Source: Arthrobacter sp. B3I9 | GTDB taxonomy: Bacteria > Actinomycetota > Actinomycetes > Actinomycetales > Micrococcaceae | Assembly: GCF_030816935.1 (NCBI RefSeq) | Contig: NZ_JAUSYO010000001.1 | Location: 248,001 to 312,000 of the forward strand | Length of the DNA stretch: 64,000 nucleotides | Reading direction: 5' to 3' | Shown: piece after piece, positions 63,590 through 64,000 of the stretch | How positions within the stretch are numbered: the stretch's first letter is position 1 | Layout of the letters: each line of letters opens with the position of its first letter | Position numbers and translations under genes: made by a program | Notes under the pieces: generated by a model | Database searches by the model: none | What the model saw: only the letters and a program-made list of their open reading frames with translations | What the model was told of the DNA's origin: nothing

Positions 63590-64000
63590 GGAAGGGTGCC
63601 GCCTTTCATTACTGCTGTCATTGCTAAATCGCCGGGCTGCCGCCGTGTTCAGCGGCGAAGCCGAACGTCGTCAACAAGTTGCATGCGGGCCACCGGGCCC
63701 CGTGGCCCAAAGGGGAACCACAAAAGAAGTCCGGGACGGACGCACTGCAGACAGCTTAGCCCCACGAACCGGTTTCTCCCATCCCCGGGTTACATCCCTG
63801 TGGTTCGGCCGGCGGCCCGCTGCTTGGTTTCCGGGCCGGGGCCGGAACGGACCTGGGCTGGACGGGGAGGGCGGAGAAACTGTTGTTTGAGGGAATTTCA
63901 TTTTTTTGGGATTAGTAGTGTTAATAACTGCTGTGGATACTGTGGATAACCCCGATTCCCGGTACGGTTCCGCGGTTCAGCCCTGTTCATGGACTGTGGG
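63590..64000. other. oriC: Start of the dnaA-dnaN intergenic (oriC) region
   Basis: No gene reads here on either strand with confidence. From about 63890 the sequence turns AT-rich, with DnaA-like boxes TGTGGATAC (63932) and TGTGGATAA (63941) side by side on the minus orientation. The rest of the origin should lie beyond the window edge. Confidence 0.75.

Overview
The window is high-GC actinobacterial chromosome. Gene content and order (gyrA, gyrB, a DciA-type gene, recF, a short gnd, dnaN; fhaA-fhaB-pstP-rodA-pbpA-pknA-pknB; crgA; DLW-39; tRNA-Ile and tRNA-Ala beside gyrA) together with the catabolic genes fit Arthrobacter/Pseudarthrobacter (Micrococcaceae). The right edge enters the dnaA-dnaN intergenic region, so the chromosomal origin lies at or just beyond it. 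Forks enter from the right, so gyrA, gyrB, recF and dnaN (minus strand) run with replication.

Region 1, about 1-18 kb, is a catabolic island: a truncated ribulokinase gene with a LacI regulator and matching operators; a small AraC regulator plus VOC protein; an operon (9489 down to 4653) of an asparaginase, an imidase/HpPgdA-like CE4 hydrolase, an MFS carrier and two SDRs, facing its own LacI repressor across two identical-core operators; and a divergent pair of a PucR regulator and the five genes pxpA, biotin carrier, biotin carboxylase, pxpB, pxpC. An Old Yellow Enzyme gene with a separate LacI-type operator follows.

Region 2, about 18-34 kb, has a lipoprotein, a LysR-type ligand domain without DNA-binding domain divergent from a frameshifted DUF5997 gene, small redox and VOC proteins, a putrescine module (APC permease, putrescine oxidase, TetR), a sugar module (RpiB-like isomerase, ACS-type MFS, SDR), and a beta-alanine/semialdehyde module (MmsA-type dehydrogenase, PucR regulator, omega-aminotransferase).

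Region 3, 34-47 kb, holds tRNA-Leu, the Ser/Thr phosphorylation and cell-elongation operon, a pabA/small membrane protein/class E sortase operon, crgA and tag.

Region 4, 47.3-64 kb, holds a gene-free stretch with a dense cluster of DnaA boxes between convergent genes, then rhomboid protease, cyclophilin, a protein with eight 11-residue repeats, a glycosyltransferase, a DMT transporter, a cupin, two tRNAs, DLW-39, and the gyrase-recF-dnaN block. gyrA carries a one-base insertion in a G4 run and the DUF5997 gene a two-base insertion; both look like assembly errors or recent lesions. The most interesting points are the DnaA-box cluster, the dissociated urea-carboxylase-like lactam cluster and the predicted cyclic-imide operon.
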